Numbered from the stretch's first letter, positions 1 through 7,513 are shown. The stretch: DNA of 14,271 bases from Sulfurimonas sp. (GCA_027056465.1 JALUKS010000041.1:1-14271); one strand, 5' to 3'. The notes: generated by a model not told the origin, from the letters alone. A program made the numbers and translations.

Positions 1-125
1 CAGTACACAATTGGAGTCAAACTATTTCGCAATTAGCCATCTTTTTTGAGGGCAGACTGGATGAGTACTTGGAGCTGTAACTAGGTGTTACTTTTGGTAG
101 CTGACACAGAATTTTTTACGGTCTC
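1..125 (+). mobile_element. Right end of an IS256-family insertion sequence, cut by the window edge
   Basis: This stretch holds the last codons of a transposase (3-80) followed by a probable right terminal inverted repeat. The repeat is read as roughly 103-125, where GACACAGAATTTTTTACGG followed by TCTC resembles the ends of IS256/mutator-family elements, which commonly begin with GAGAC and include a TGTGTCA-like stretch (recalled, not searched). The element would end about 28 bases from the comM stop codon, so it sits in an intergenic site and does not break that gene. The left end lies outside the window, so the inverted repeat and target duplication cannot be confirmed. Confidence 0.6.
3..80 (+). 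CDS. IS256-family (mutator) transposase, C-terminal fragment
   Basis: An open frame runs into the window from the left edge and ends at TAA (78-80), giving 25 residues that start VHNWSQTISQLAIFFEGRL. A 'NW..a..qLaI.FegR' ending is typical of the C-terminus of IS256/mutator-type DDE transposases, which move the element by a copy-out mechanism. The catalytic domain would lie upstream, outside the window, so it is unknown whether the transposase is intact. The frame stays open from the first base, and the short inverted-repeat-like sequence behind it fits the usual layout of these elements. The family call rests on a short tail and on memory of the family, so it is moderate. Confidence 0.6.
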   Translation, partial: VHNWSQTISQLAIFFEGRLDEYLEL

Positions 126-153
126 TTGAGTTTTGCAAGAAGTCTACTATAAT

Positions 154-1662
154 TTATCGTCTTCTATATGACAGAGCTTCCATCAGATGCTCTTTCTCTA
201 TACTCTCACTCTTAGCCAAATCTGCAATAGTCCTTGCAACTTTTTGTACCTTTTTTATACTACGAAAAGAGAGAGTGAAACGTGGTATTGCCATATCTAA
301 AATAGCTTGTACCTCTTCATTCAAAGCACAATACTCTTCTATCTCTTTATCACTTAGATTTGCATTGAACTCTTTTTGTCCTCGCTTCTTTGCTCTCATG
401 TGTGCTTTTACTACCATCTCATGCATTTCCAAAGAACTCAAACTTGGTTTATCTGTACTACTCACATTCTGCATCACTACATTTAAGTCAATCCTATCCA
501 AAAAAGGATCACTCAGTCGATTTTTGTACTTTTGAATCTCGAGTTCATTACATCGGCACTCTTTTCTCTCATCTAAAAGATTACCACAAGGGCAAGGATT
601 CATGGCACCTATAAAAAGAAATTTTGCAGGGTAAGAGACTTTAGAATTGACACGAGATATGCGAATCTTTTTATCTTGCATTGGCTCACGAAGAGACTCT
701 AAAACATTTTTAGAAAAGTGTGGAAGTTCATCGAAAAAAAGTATACCATTATGAGCAAGACCAACCTCTCCAATCTTTGCCTTATGGCTTCCACCACCAA
801 AGACAGAGGCACTTGTAGAGGTGTGATGTACAGCTTGCATCGCTCGCCTTGGCTGAAAGCTCGGTTCTACTCCATCGAGTATCTCTAACTTTGCTTTTTC
901 AAGAATATCTGAATTACTCATAGGTGGCAGGATGTAGCGAAGTCGTGAAGCTATCATACTCTTACCACAACCCGGACTTCCTTCAAGTATGATGTTATGA
1001 AAACCAGCGGCAGCGATAAGTGCAGCTCTCTTTGCTACCTCCTGCCCCTTTACATCTAAAAAATCCTCTTCGTACTCTTTGATATAATAATATTTCTCCC
1101 CATCCATCTCATAAAATAGTGCTTCTATACTACTCTGCTCCATACTGAGTGAAAGAGTCTCTTGATTTTTCAGAGCATCTACGGCTTCATTAAGAGTTTT
1201 TACACCATAAAATGAGACATCAGGAATCTTTGAGAGTTTTTCTAAGGATTCAAAAGGGACTATCGCTTTTGTTATTAGTTTCTGATTTGCTAGCGAAAGA
1301 ATGAGAGGATAGAGTTGCACATTTTCTTTTACTCTCCCATCTAGTCCCAACTCACCAAACACAAACCAATCTGATAAATCAGACTCATCTCCATGAAGAA
1401 GTATCAGTGTCGCCATTGAGAGATCAAACTGTGAGCCAGATTTTGAGAGTTCTGATGGTGCTAGTGAAAAGGTGATTCGCTTAGGAGGAAAAGAAAAATC
1501 ATTTGAGAGTAGTGCAGACTTCACTCTCTCTTTTGACTCAGTAATAGCAGTACTTGCCATCCCAACGATAGAAAAAGAGGGAAGTCCTTTTGTGAGAGTA
1601 GATTCTACTTCTATGACTTTTGCATCCAGACCTTCATAAGTCGCACAGAGTAATTTTTTCAT
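154..1662 (-). CDS. comM: YifB/ComM-family Mg-chelatase-like AAA+ ATPase
   Basis: This is a 502-residue AAA+ ATPase of the ComM/YifB family. In naturally transformable bacteria ComM is a hexameric helicase that drives branch migration of incoming DNA during recombination. The N-terminal part (about 1-180) has the family's Lon-S5-like domain with GLPSFSIVG. The Walker A motif GSPGCGKS is at residues 228-235 and Walker B GILFFDE at 306-312. The MNPCPCG motif (354-360) and a following CRC (369-371) form the cysteine cluster usual in the family. Length matches the usual ~500 residues. The open frame continues upstream to 1788, but the ATG at 1660-1662 fits family starts (MKKLLCATYEGLDAK), has an AAGG ribosome-binding site and avoids overlap with def. 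It is the last gene of the tig-clpP-GGDEF-def series, 79 bases after def, and may also have its own promoter. Confidence 0.93.
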   Translation of the reverse strand: MKKLLCATYEGLDAKVIEVESTLTKGLPSFSIVGMASTAITESKERVKSALLSNDFSFPPKRITFSLAPSELSKSGSQFDLSMATLILLHGDESDLSDWFVFGELGLDGRVKENVQLYPLILSLANQKLITKAIVPFESLEKLSKIPDVSFYGVKTLNEAVDALKNQETLSLSMEQSSIEALFYEMDGEKYYYIKEYEEDFLDVKGQEVAKRAALIAAAGFHNIILEGSPGCGKSMIASRLRYILPPMSNSDILEKAKLEILDGVEPSFQPRRAMQAVHHTSTSASVFGGGSHKAKIGEVGLAHNGILFFDELPHFSKNVLESLREPMQDKKIRISRVNSKVSYPAKFLFIGAMNPCPCGNLLDERKECRCNELEIQKYKNRLSDPFLDRIDLNVVMQNVSSTDKPSLSSLEMHEMVVKAHMRAKKRGQKEFNANLSDKEIEEYCALNEEVQAILDMAIPRFTLSFRSIKKVQKVARTIADLAKSESIEKEHLMEALSYRRR

Positions 1663-1690
1663 AAGAGCTACCTTTTCATATAGATAGTAA

Positions 1691-1696
1691 ATAATA
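1691..1696 (-). promoter_or_regulatory. Possible comM promoter, -10 box TATTAT
   Basis: Read on the minus strand, AAGCTATTATT lies about 30 bases before the comM start and gives a -10 box TATTAT with an expected start near 1684. The same 11-mer occurs in the putative rpsT promoter (7210-7220). Epsilonproteobacterial sigma-70 promoters often have no clear -35 box, and none is seen here. Confidence 0.35.
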
Positions 1697-1720
1697 GCTT
1701 GATTTTTTAGAAGTGGGGGA

Positions 1721-1743
1721 AAATATGACAAATTGTCATATTT
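1721..1743. repeat. 23-base palindrome between def and comM
   Basis: AAATATGACAA and TTGTCATATTT are perfect 11-base arms around a single A. The palindrome overlaps the def stop codon (1742-1744) and lies just upstream of the comM -10 candidate. As RNA on the minus strand it can fold into a hairpin followed by only a short U/C run, so it could be a weak terminator for def. As DNA, the core TGACAAATTGTCA looks like a dimeric regulator site. The sequence alone does not decide between these. Confidence 0.6.
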
Positions 1744-2263
1744 ATGAGGCTTTTCTCTCTTTTTGCATGCGTTTATACTCTTTTTCAAACTTTTTGCGGC
1801 GTGAATAGGAGAGTTTATCTATAAAAAGAATTCCCTCTAGGTGATCTATCTCATGCTGAATTGCTATCGCCAAAAGACCATCTGCTTCAAGCATTTTCTC
1901 ATTACCATTGCGATCTTGGTAGTGAAGAGTAAGTCTGTCATTGCGTTTTATATCTTCATAAAACTGAGGTACACTAAGACATCCCTCTTGATATACAGTC
2001 TCCCCTGCACGTTGAGACATCACAGGATTTATAATCTCTAAAAGGTTTTCTTGATGCTGTTCACCCTCTTCATCAGGGATATTTAATATAAGTACACGAA
2101 TAGCTTGTGCAACTTGAATAGCAGCTAGTCCTATTCCATTTGTATTCATCATTATTGGGTACATACTATCTAATAAATCATGAAGTTTTTTATCAAAGTT
2201 CTTCACTTCTTTAGACTTCAAACGCAATCTTTTATCTGGGTATTCTACTATATTTAATTTCAT
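1742..2263 (-). CDS. def: Peptide deformylase
   Basis: This cytosolic metalloenzyme removes the formyl group from the N-terminal methionine of new proteins. All three family motifs are present in 173 residues: GIGLAAIQ (43-50), EGCLS (93-97, with metal ligand Cys95) and HEIDH (137-141, two metal-ligand histidines and the catalytic glutamate). Length is normal for a bacterial deformylase. The C-terminus is basic and helical (about 152-171). The ATG at 2261-2263 is preceded by AAAGAG and lies 9 bases after the GGDEF gene stop, so it belongs to the same transcript. Its place after tig and clpP groups nascent-chain folding, turnover and N-terminal processing, an order also known in Helicobacter and Campylobacter. 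Confidence 0.96.
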   Translation of the reverse strand: MKLNIVEYPDKRLRLKSKEVKNFDKKLHDLLDSMYPIMMNTNGIGLAAIQVAQAIRVLILNIPDEEGEQHQENLLEIINPVMSQRAGETVYQEGCLSVPQFYEDIKRNDRLTLHYQDRNGNEKMLEADGLLAIAIQHEIDHLEGILFIDKLSYSRRKKFEKEYKRMQKERKAS

Positions 2264-2272
2264 TTATACTCT

Positions 2273-3337
2273 TTACTTAGTGCCTACTGCATAATCAACA
2301 TTTTTATTTGTATATGCTATCTCTATGCCATTTAATGCATTCACAACAATCTCTTCTACGGAATAATTTATATCAATACCTATCACACCAATAGAAATTT
2401 TTAGCTGAATCTCACGGTCTGCTAAGAAAAAGTTAGAGTTTGACACAAGATCAATAAGTCGCTCACTCGCTTTTTTTGCAGCATCTATATCTGTATGTTT
2501 TAAAAGCATAGAAAATATACCACTACCATAATAAGCGACAATGTCACTTCTTCGTGAAGTTTTAAGAAGAAGTCTTGCAATAGTTCTTGTCATCAGTAGC
2601 ACAGCTTTTTCATTGTTCACACTTTTTTTAAGATCACGAGATAACTCAATCATAATAAGAGAACTATTATGCTTAAACTCTTTAATAAGACCTATCTCTT
2701 GCTCTATCTTTGTTAAGAGGTAGCGTTTGTTATATACACCAAATTGATTATCAAATATCGTCTCATTCTCAACATTTTTAATTATTTTTGCTGTATCATC
2801 ATAGATGTTTTTCATCTGAGAACTCTGTGATTTAAGAATAGAATTGAGTTTACTTACATCACCTTCAAGTGTTGCAACTATACTTATAGCCTCTTTTATC
2901 TCAGGGTGTGTGCTCAGTTCTTTTTTTCTTTTATCTAATATTTTTGACATAAGAGACATATTTTTATAAAGAGTAGCAGTCGTTGCGAGTAGACTCTTAA
3001 TAGAGCTAAAACCTTTTTTCAAACTCTGTTCCAACAGGATCGTATTCTCAGCTTCATTACTCTCTTCTAATTCGAGCATTGAATGAATCTGCTTACGAAG
3101 TGTCTCGCTCTTATCTTCTAAAAGCCTATCAAAATAAAGAGAAAAGTTGTTGGGAGTAGGAGGAAGATTATCTGCAATAAGAGAATGAAGCACTTCTTTA
3201 GAATATATTTCTATATCACTTGAAGGATTCTCCATCTTAAGATCTTTCATAGCAGGTTTAGGGGTATCTGAATCTGATGTAACTTCTGAAGTATCATCTA
3301 TATTTCTACGTGCTCTACCTCTAAGTGATCCTGCCAT
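2273..3337 (-). CDS. GGDEF-domain protein with degenerate active site
   Basis: This 354-residue cytosolic protein has a basic, polar N-terminus (1-40), a mostly helical region (about 42-190, with LPPTPNNFSLYF at 58-69 as in several helical-N-terminus diguanylate cyclases), and a C-terminal GGDEF fold (about 195-350). The fold is recognised by FGVYNKRYL (199-207), near the usual 'LTGLxNRR' position, and by ISIGV (315-319). The signature is GSGIF (271-275) in place of GGDEF, and the usual first metal-binding Asp appears to be Glu231, so cyclic-di-GMP synthesis is unlikely. An RxxD motif (262-265) stands five residues before the signature, the spacing of the inhibitory site in PleD. I infer a possible cyclic-di-GMP receptor or a structural role. 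No membrane segment is seen. It lies 11 bases after clpP and 9 before def, with AGGAGA near its ATG. Helicobacter, as I recall, has no gene here. Confidence 0.8.
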   Translation of the reverse strand: MAGSLRGRARRNIDDTSEVTSDSDTPKPAMKDLKMENPSSDIEIYSKEVLHSLIADNLPPTPNNFSLYFDRLLEDKSETLRKQIHSMLELEESNEAENTILLEQSLKKGFSSIKSLLATTATLYKNMSLMSKILDKRKKELSTHPEIKEAISIVATLEGDVSKLNSILKSQSSQMKNIYDDTAKIIKNVENETIFDNQFGVYNKRYLLTKIEQEIGLIKEFKHNSSLIMIELSRDLKKSVNNEKAVLLMTRTIARLLLKTSRRSDIVAYYGSGIFSMLLKHTDIDAAKKASERLIDLVSNSNFFLADREIQLKISIGVIGIDINYSVEEIVVNALNGIEIAYTNKNVDYAVGTK

Positions 3338-3348
3338 AATCTTTCTCC

Positions 3349-3939
3349 TTACTTTTTGTCGTTTTTTTGTAGTACTTCATCAATCATACCATACTCTTGA
3401 GACTCTTGAGCACTCATAAAGTTATCTCTATCTGTATCTTTTTCAATTTGTTTGATGGTTTGACCTGTATTTTTTGCAAGGATTCCGTTTAGTTCAGCTT
3501 TCATACGAAGAATCTCTTCTGCTTGAATCTGAATATCCGTAGCCTGACCCTGCGCACCACCTAAAGGTTGGTGAATCATAATACGAGCATGAGGAAGAGC
3601 ATAACGCTTCCCTTTCTCTCCACTACTTAAAAGGAATGCACCCATAGAAGCTGCCTGACCTATGCAGATAGTAGCAACATTCGGGCGAATATAGTTCATA
3701 GTATCAAAAATAGCCATACCTGCCGTGACAACACCACCTGGGGAGTTGATATAGAAGTAAATATCTTTTTCTGGATCTTCTGCTTCAAGAAATAAAAACT
3801 GTGCAACGATAGTGGAAGCAACAGCATCATTTACCTCGCCACTAAGCATCACAATCCTATCTTTAAGTAAGCGAGAGAAGATGTCATAAGAACGCTCACC
3901 ACGTCCAGATTTTTCAACTACATAAGGAATGTAAGACAT
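3349..3939 (-). CDS. clpP: ATP-dependent Clp protease proteolytic subunit
   Basis: ClpP forms a double heptameric chamber that degrades proteins unfolded by ClpA or ClpX. The 196 residues contain the serine-protease triad in its usual places: Ser98 in GQAASMGAF, His123 in MIHQPLGG, and Asp172 in DRDNFMS. The oxyanion-region glycines in SPGGVV (66-71) are present. Length is normal, with the short N-terminal extension that is cleaved in some homologues. The start ATG (3937-3939) is only 3 bases after the tig stop, and the upstream signal AAAGAT is weak, which suggests translational coupling to tig. The clpP stop overlaps the AAGGAG ribosome-binding site of the next gene. Confidence 0.97.
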   Translation of the reverse strand: MSYIPYVVEKSGRGERSYDIFSRLLKDRIVMLSGEVNDAVASTIVAQFLFLEAEDPEKDIYFYINSPGGVVTAGMAIFDTMNYIRPNVATICIGQAASMGAFLLSSGEKGKRYALPHARIMIHQPLGGAQGQATDIQIQAEEILRMKAELNGILAKNTGQTIKQIEKDTDRDNFMSAQESQEYGMIDEVLQKNDKK

Positions 3940-3942
3940 AAT

Positions 3943-5235
3943 TTATGCTATCTTTTCGTTAAGAAGACCAGAAAGAACTCTATCTTCAACCATTGACATT
4001 TGGATAGCTGGTAGGTATCCTGCATCTTTATACTGATCATAAGCTTTTTGAGGATCTTGACCTTGTTGCATCGCTTCAAAGTAGATAGTCTGCATAACTT
4101 CTTGCTCTTCAATCTTTACACCTTTTTCAAGTGCGATAGAATCGATGATGAAAGTAGCTCTTACACTTCTTACAGCTTCCTCACGGAAAGTCTCACGAAG
4201 TTCAGTTAACTTCTCTTCATTTTCACGAAGCTCTTTAATCTCATCTTCACTCATAGTTCCAGCTTTCTTGTTAAGAGCCATATCAATCTCTTGCTCAACG
4301 ACAAACGCAGGGAGATCAAAAATCAAAGTATCAACTAATGTCTCAAGAAGTTTTGGTTTTAAATCTTCATTGTAAAGTTTACTAAGTGCTTCATTCTCTA
4401 ACTGCTCTTTTACCTGTTTTTTAAGTTCTTCTAAAGTAGCATTTTCTTCACCTGGAAGCATTTTAGCTGCTAACTCATCGTTAATCTCTACCTTAGTTTT
4501 CTCTTGAATAGCCGTTACTGTTACTTTAAACTCTGCATCTTTACCTGCTAAACTTTCAGCATAGTTTTCAGGGAAAGTTACTTTGATAGTTACCTCTTCA
4601 TTTGGCTTCACATCAACAAGTTGCTCTTCAAAACCTGGAATAAACTGACCAGAACCAAGCTCTAGTGCATGCCCTTCAGCTTTTCCACCCTCAAACGCAA
4701 CACCATCAACAAAACCTTCAAAGTTGATAACAGCAGTATCACCAAGCTTCAGTGCTCTCTCTTCTTTAATATCTACTAATGGAGATTGAGACTCTGCTAA
4801 AGTTTTGATACGTGCATCAATATCTGCATCACTAATCTCTGGTTTTGTAAACTCAGGAACAGATGCAGCAATATCACCAAGCTCTATAGTTGGACGCATA
4901 GCAACTTTTACTGCTACTTCTATCTTATCATCACTCTTATCAAACTTAGTAATGTTTGGCTCACCGATTAAAGACTCATTTACTATCTCTAACTCTTCTA
5001 AACCTTTAGCAAGTACACCACGAAGTGCTTCAGCTTCTGCATCTTCTACCAGTTTTTGACCATATTGCTTTTTAATGATAGCCATTGGTACTTTACCCTT
5101 ACGAAAACCTTGAACATTTGCAGTCTTACTAAGTTGCTTAGCGATCTTTTCAATGTTAGTGTTTACCTCATCCATAGAGATTGTAGCAGTAATTTCTGCG
5201 TTAGCAGTGTCGATTTTTGTTGATTTGATTTCCAT
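3943..5235 (-). CDS. tig: Trigger factor, ribosome-associated chaperone and prolyl isomerase
   Basis: Trigger factor binds near the ribosome exit tunnel and shields nascent chains. The N-terminal domain carries the ribosome-docking signature GFRKGKVP (43-50). An FKBP-type prolyl isomerase domain follows at about 164-243 (LGDTAVINFEGFVDG, then GQFIPGFEEQL), then a helical C-terminal chaperone domain (about 250-430). The 430-residue length is normal. The frame can open three bases earlier at a TTG (5236-5238), but that codon is too close to the AGGA signal, so the ATG at 5233-5235 (MEIKSTKID) is chosen. It is the first gene of the tig-clpP-GGDEF-def-comM series, with a TATAAT box just upstream. 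Confidence 0.97.
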   Translation of the reverse strand: MEIKSTKIDTANAEITATISMDEVNTNIEKIAKQLSKTANVQGFRKGKVPMAIIKKQYGQKLVEDAEAEALRGVLAKGLEELEIVNESLIGEPNITKFDKSDDKIEVAVKVAMRPTIELGDIAASVPEFTKPEISDADIDARIKTLAESQSPLVDIKEERALKLGDTAVINFEGFVDGVAFEGGKAEGHALELGSGQFIPGFEEQLVDVKPNEEVTIKVTFPENYAESLAGKDAEFKVTVTAIQEKTKVEINDELAAKMLPGEENATLEELKKQVKEQLENEALSKLYNEDLKPKLLETLVDTLIFDLPAFVVEQEIDMALNKKAGTMSEDEIKELRENEEKLTELRETFREEAVRSVRATFIIDSIALEKGVKIEEQEVMQTIYFEAMQQGQDPQKAYDQYKDAGYLPAIQMSMVEDRVLSGLLNEKIA

Positions 5236-5259
5236 CAATTTCCTTTATTAATATTGTTA

Positions 5260-5265
5260 ATTATA
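5260..5265 (-). promoter_or_regulatory. Promoter of the tig operon, -10 box TATAAT
   Basis: On the minus strand a perfect TATAAT lies about 25 bases before the tig ATG, giving an expected transcript start near 5253 and a short leader with AAGGAAA. No convincing -35 box is seen. It sits in the 80-base gap after lspA, so tig probably starts a new transcript. Confidence 0.6.
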
Positions 5266-5283
5266 GTCATAAAACTATTTTTA

Positions 5284-5303
5284 TTTTGCTTATGTTAGCA
5301 AAA
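5284..5303. repeat. Small inverted repeat between lspA and tig
   Basis: TTTTGCT and AGCAAAA are 7-base arms around a 6-base loop. On the minus strand the hairpin lies just after lspA but is followed by an A-rich run rather than a U tract. It is a poor terminator candidate at best. Confidence 0.3.
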
Positions 5304-5315
5304 AACTGCTTTTAT

Positions 5316-5798
5316 CTAGCTTTTACAGAGTTGTGGTCTGAAATTTAACACCAATAGCCATATAACTGCTACATCTATCATCACATCTGCGAAGTTAAAC
5401 ACAGCAAAACCACTCTCTCCTAAGATAGGATAAGGCCAAGCATGATAGTAGAACATATCAACCACACCCTCATGAATAAATCTATCATAAACATTTGAGA
5501 ATGCTCCCCCGAGCAAAATACCAACAGGAAGAGCATAGCAAAGTTTTTTAAGATAGAAAACATATCCTAATACACCCACAACTAGGAGTAATTGTATATA
5601 CTTTAAATACTCAGCAAGAAAGCTAAACATAGAAAACGCCACACCTCTATTGTAAACAAGTATAAAATCCATATATTCACTATAATATCTATAGCCATCC
5701 ACAAAAAGTGACTTTATATTTTGGTCTATTATAAAAACACCGGCAAGTGTAAAAAGTAAAACTGCCGAAAAACGCAGAGTATGATTTGAACTAGGCAT
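5316..5798 (-). CDS. lspA: Lipoprotein signal peptidase (signal peptidase II)
   Basis: LspA is an inner-membrane aspartyl protease that cleaves the signal peptide of prolipoproteins after diacylglyceryl transfer. The 160-residue protein has about four hydrophobic segments. Both catalytic aspartates are visible: Asp105 in SNVYDRF and Asp138 in FNFADV. The VYNRGVAFSM stretch also matches the family. Two starts are possible: GTG at 5820-5822 (168 residues) or ATG at 5796-5798. The ATG is preferred because it overlaps the end of glmM by only 8 bases and leaves a short polar N-terminus before the first membrane helix; the upstream AAAGA is weak, so translation is probably coupled to glmM. The glmM-lspA pair is also found in Helicobacter. 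Confidence 0.93.
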   Translation of the reverse strand: MPSSNHTLRFSAVLLFTLAGVFIIDQNIKSLFVDGYRYYSEYMDFILVYNRGVAFSMFSFLAEYLKYIQLLLVVGVLGYVFYLKKLCYALPVGILLGGAFSNVYDRFIHEGVVDMFYYHAWPYPILGESGFAVFNFADVMIDVAVIWLLVLNFRPQLCKS

Positions 5799-7131
5799 TG
5801 AGATCTTTACTAAAAAAATCACTGAGTTCTTTCATGCGTATTTCCATAAGCTTTGCATCCTTAGCTTCTAAAAGTATTCGGAGCTTGTTTTCAGTCCCAG
5901 AGTAACGGACAAGTTGTCTCACCCCCTCCTCTTCAAGAGCTTGAAGTCTCTCACTCAAACCCTCTATCTCTTCTAATGGTCGCTTTGTTTTTACATGAAG
6001 ATTTACTAACTTTTGTGGATAGAGAGAAAAAGGACGAAGTACCTTTGAAGCCGATTGTTTCTTATCTAAAAGAAGTGCAAGTACCTGAAGCGCACTTACA
6101 AGTCCATCTCCAGTTTTTGCAAAATCATGCATAATAATATGCCCACTCTGTTCTCCACCGAAATTAATACCTTCTTTTTTCATAATCTCAAGTACATGCT
6201 TATCTCCAACATTTGAACGCCAGAGCTTGAGACTATTTGCATGCATATAATCATCTAAACCTTGATTACTCATAACAGTAGCGACAATACCTCCACCTTT
6301 TAAGATACCAAGTTTACTCAAATGTACGCCGAGTGCGCCCAGAAGCTGATCTCCATCAACAACTTCACCCTTCTCATCTACTACTACAAGTCTATCAGCA
6401 TCCCCATCCAGTGCTATACCTAAATCTGCTCTATACTGTATAACTGCATCACTAACATTTTGAGGATGCAAAGCGCCACACCCCTCATTTATGTTAAAGC
6501 CATCAGGTTTATCATGCATCACAATAACATCAGCCCCAAGCTCTTCAAGTACAGTTGGACCTACCTTATAAGCAGCACCATTTGCCGTATCTAAAACTAT
6601 TCGCATTCCTTGAAGTGTAAGACGGCGTGGAAAAGAGTTTTTGAGTTGAACAATATATCGCCCAATAACATCATCTATACGTTTAGCTTTTCCAATAGCT
6701 TTTGCCGTGACTTGTGCCTCAAGAATTTTCTCATCATCAAAGTAGATACTTTCTATCTCCTCTTCAACTTCACAAGGAAATTTATCTCCATGCCCATCAA
6801 AAAACTTTATCCCGTTATCCTCAAAAGAGTTATGCGAAGCGCTTATCATAATTCCCGCATCACAACGCATATCTTCAGTGATAAATGCGATAGCGGGGGT
6901 AGGCATAGGACCAATCTCAACAACATCAAAACCAACAGCAGTAAGACCACAAACTATGGCATTTTCTATCATATAACCACTTCGGCGTGTATCTTTACCA
7001 ATAAGAATCTTATTTGTTTTTGCAGTTCTTTTTAAATAAATTCCAGCAGCCATTGCTACTCTCATCGCCACTTGGGCACTTAAAAAAGTACCTGCTTCGC
7101 CTCTTACACCATCTGTACCAAATAGTTTCAT
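5791..7131 (-). CDS. glmM: Phosphoglucosamine mutase
   Basis: GlmM converts glucosamine-6-phosphate to glucosamine-1-phosphate, on the way to UDP-N-acetylglucosamine for peptidoglycan and lipopolysaccharide. The 446 residues show all alpha-D-phosphohexomutase sites: the phosphoserine loop SASHNSFEDNG with Ser99, the Mg-binding loop DGDADR (242-247), the sugar-binding loop GGEQSGH (325-331) and the phosphate-binding loop RYSGTEN (409-415). The N-terminus MKLFGTDGVRG is typical, which supports the ATG at 7129-7131. The closest good ribosome-binding sequence, AAAAGGG, is about 11 bases away, and a four-codon reading frame lies between it and the start. It heads a two-gene minus-strand unit with lspA and is transcribed away from rpsT. 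Confidence 0.97.
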   Translation of the reverse strand: MKLFGTDGVRGEAGTFLSAQVAMRVAMAAGIYLKRTAKTNKILIGKDTRRSGYMIENAIVCGLTAVGFDVVEIGPMPTPAIAFITEDMRCDAGIMISASHNSFEDNGIKFFDGHGDKFPCEVEEEIESIYFDDEKILEAQVTAKAIGKAKRIDDVIGRYIVQLKNSFPRRLTLQGMRIVLDTANGAAYKVGPTVLEELGADVIVMHDKPDGFNINEGCGALHPQNVSDAVIQYRADLGIALDGDADRLVVVDEKGEVVDGDQLLGALGVHLSKLGILKGGGIVATVMSNQGLDDYMHANSLKLWRSNVGDKHVLEIMKKEGINFGGEQSGHIIMHDFAKTGDGLVSALQVLALLLDKKQSASKVLRPFSLYPQKLVNLHVKTKRPLEEIEGLSERLQALEEEGVRQLVRYSGTENKLRILLEAKDAKLMEIRMKELSDFFSKDLNA

Positions 7132-7173
7132 CTTTTTTTCATCCCTTTTCTCAAATAAATTTATATTAAAGGT

Positions 7174-7179
7174 ATTCTA
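7174..7179 (-). promoter_or_regulatory. Promoter of glmM-lspA, extended -10 box
   Basis: On the minus strand TGCTAGAAT forms an extended -10 element (TG, one base, TAGAAT). The expected transcript start is near 7167, about 36 bases before the glmM ATG. It faces away from the rpsT promoter only some 35 bases further along. Confidence 0.5.
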
Positions 7180-7213
7180 GCACCCTTTAACTTAATTTTA
7201 ATTATCTTTAAGC

Positions 7214-7219
7214 TATTAT
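7214..7219 (+). promoter_or_regulatory. Promoter of rpsT-prfA, -10 box TATTAT
   Basis: TATTAT within AAGCTATTATTGCGC lies 31 bases before the rpsT ATG. The expected transcript start is near 7226, leaving a leader of about 24 bases that contains AAAAAGGA. The 11-mer AAGCTATTATT recurs upstream of comM. Confidence 0.5.
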
Positions 7220-7249
7220 TGCGCACTTAAATTCCAAAAAGGACTCATA

Positions 7250-7510
7250 ATGGCAAATCACAAGTCATCAATCAAGAGAATTCGTCAAACACTCGTTCGT
7301 ACAGAACGTAACCGTTTTTATAGAACTCGTCTTAAAAATATCGTTAAAGACGTTAATACAGCAGTTGAAGCTGGTAACAAAGAAGAAGCACAAGCTGCAT
7401 TCAAAGTTGCTAACCAACAAATTCATAAATTTGTAAGCAAAGGTGTTCTTAAAAAAGAGACTGCTGCTAGAAAAGTAAGTCGTCTACACAAATCTGTAAA
7501 CGCACTATAA
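7250..7510 (+). CDS. rpsT: 30S ribosomal protein S20
   Basis: S20 is a helical primary-binding protein of the small ribosomal subunit that contacts 16S rRNA. The 86-residue sequence has the typical start MANHKSSIKRIRQ, a highly basic composition and the C-terminal pattern of about 55-86 (IHKFVSKGVLKKETAARKVS) that marks the family. The ATG is preceded by AAAAAGGA at a good distance. It lies 14 bases upstream of prfA on the same strand, the order also known in Helicobacter. Confidence 0.97.
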   Translation: MANHKSSIKRIRQTLVRTERNRFYRTRLKNIVKDVNTAVEAGNKEEAQAAFKVANQQIHKFVSKGVLKKETAARKVSRLHKSVNAL

Positions 7511-7513
7511 TCA

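Noticed and set aside
1663..1788. Extension of the comM frame by 42 codons
   Set aside because: It would overlap def, has no ribosome-binding site, and the extra residues do not resemble the family. The ATG at 1660-1662 has a good signal and a family-like start.
5799..5822. GTG start for lspA, eight residues longer
   Set aside because: The ATG at 5796-5798 overlaps glmM minimally and is preferred. The GTG has a passable AAAGAA upstream, so it is not excluded outright.
6610..7035. 141-codon plus-strand frame
   Set aside because: It is antisense to glmM, has no recognisable domain and an unnatural composition; glmM is certain.
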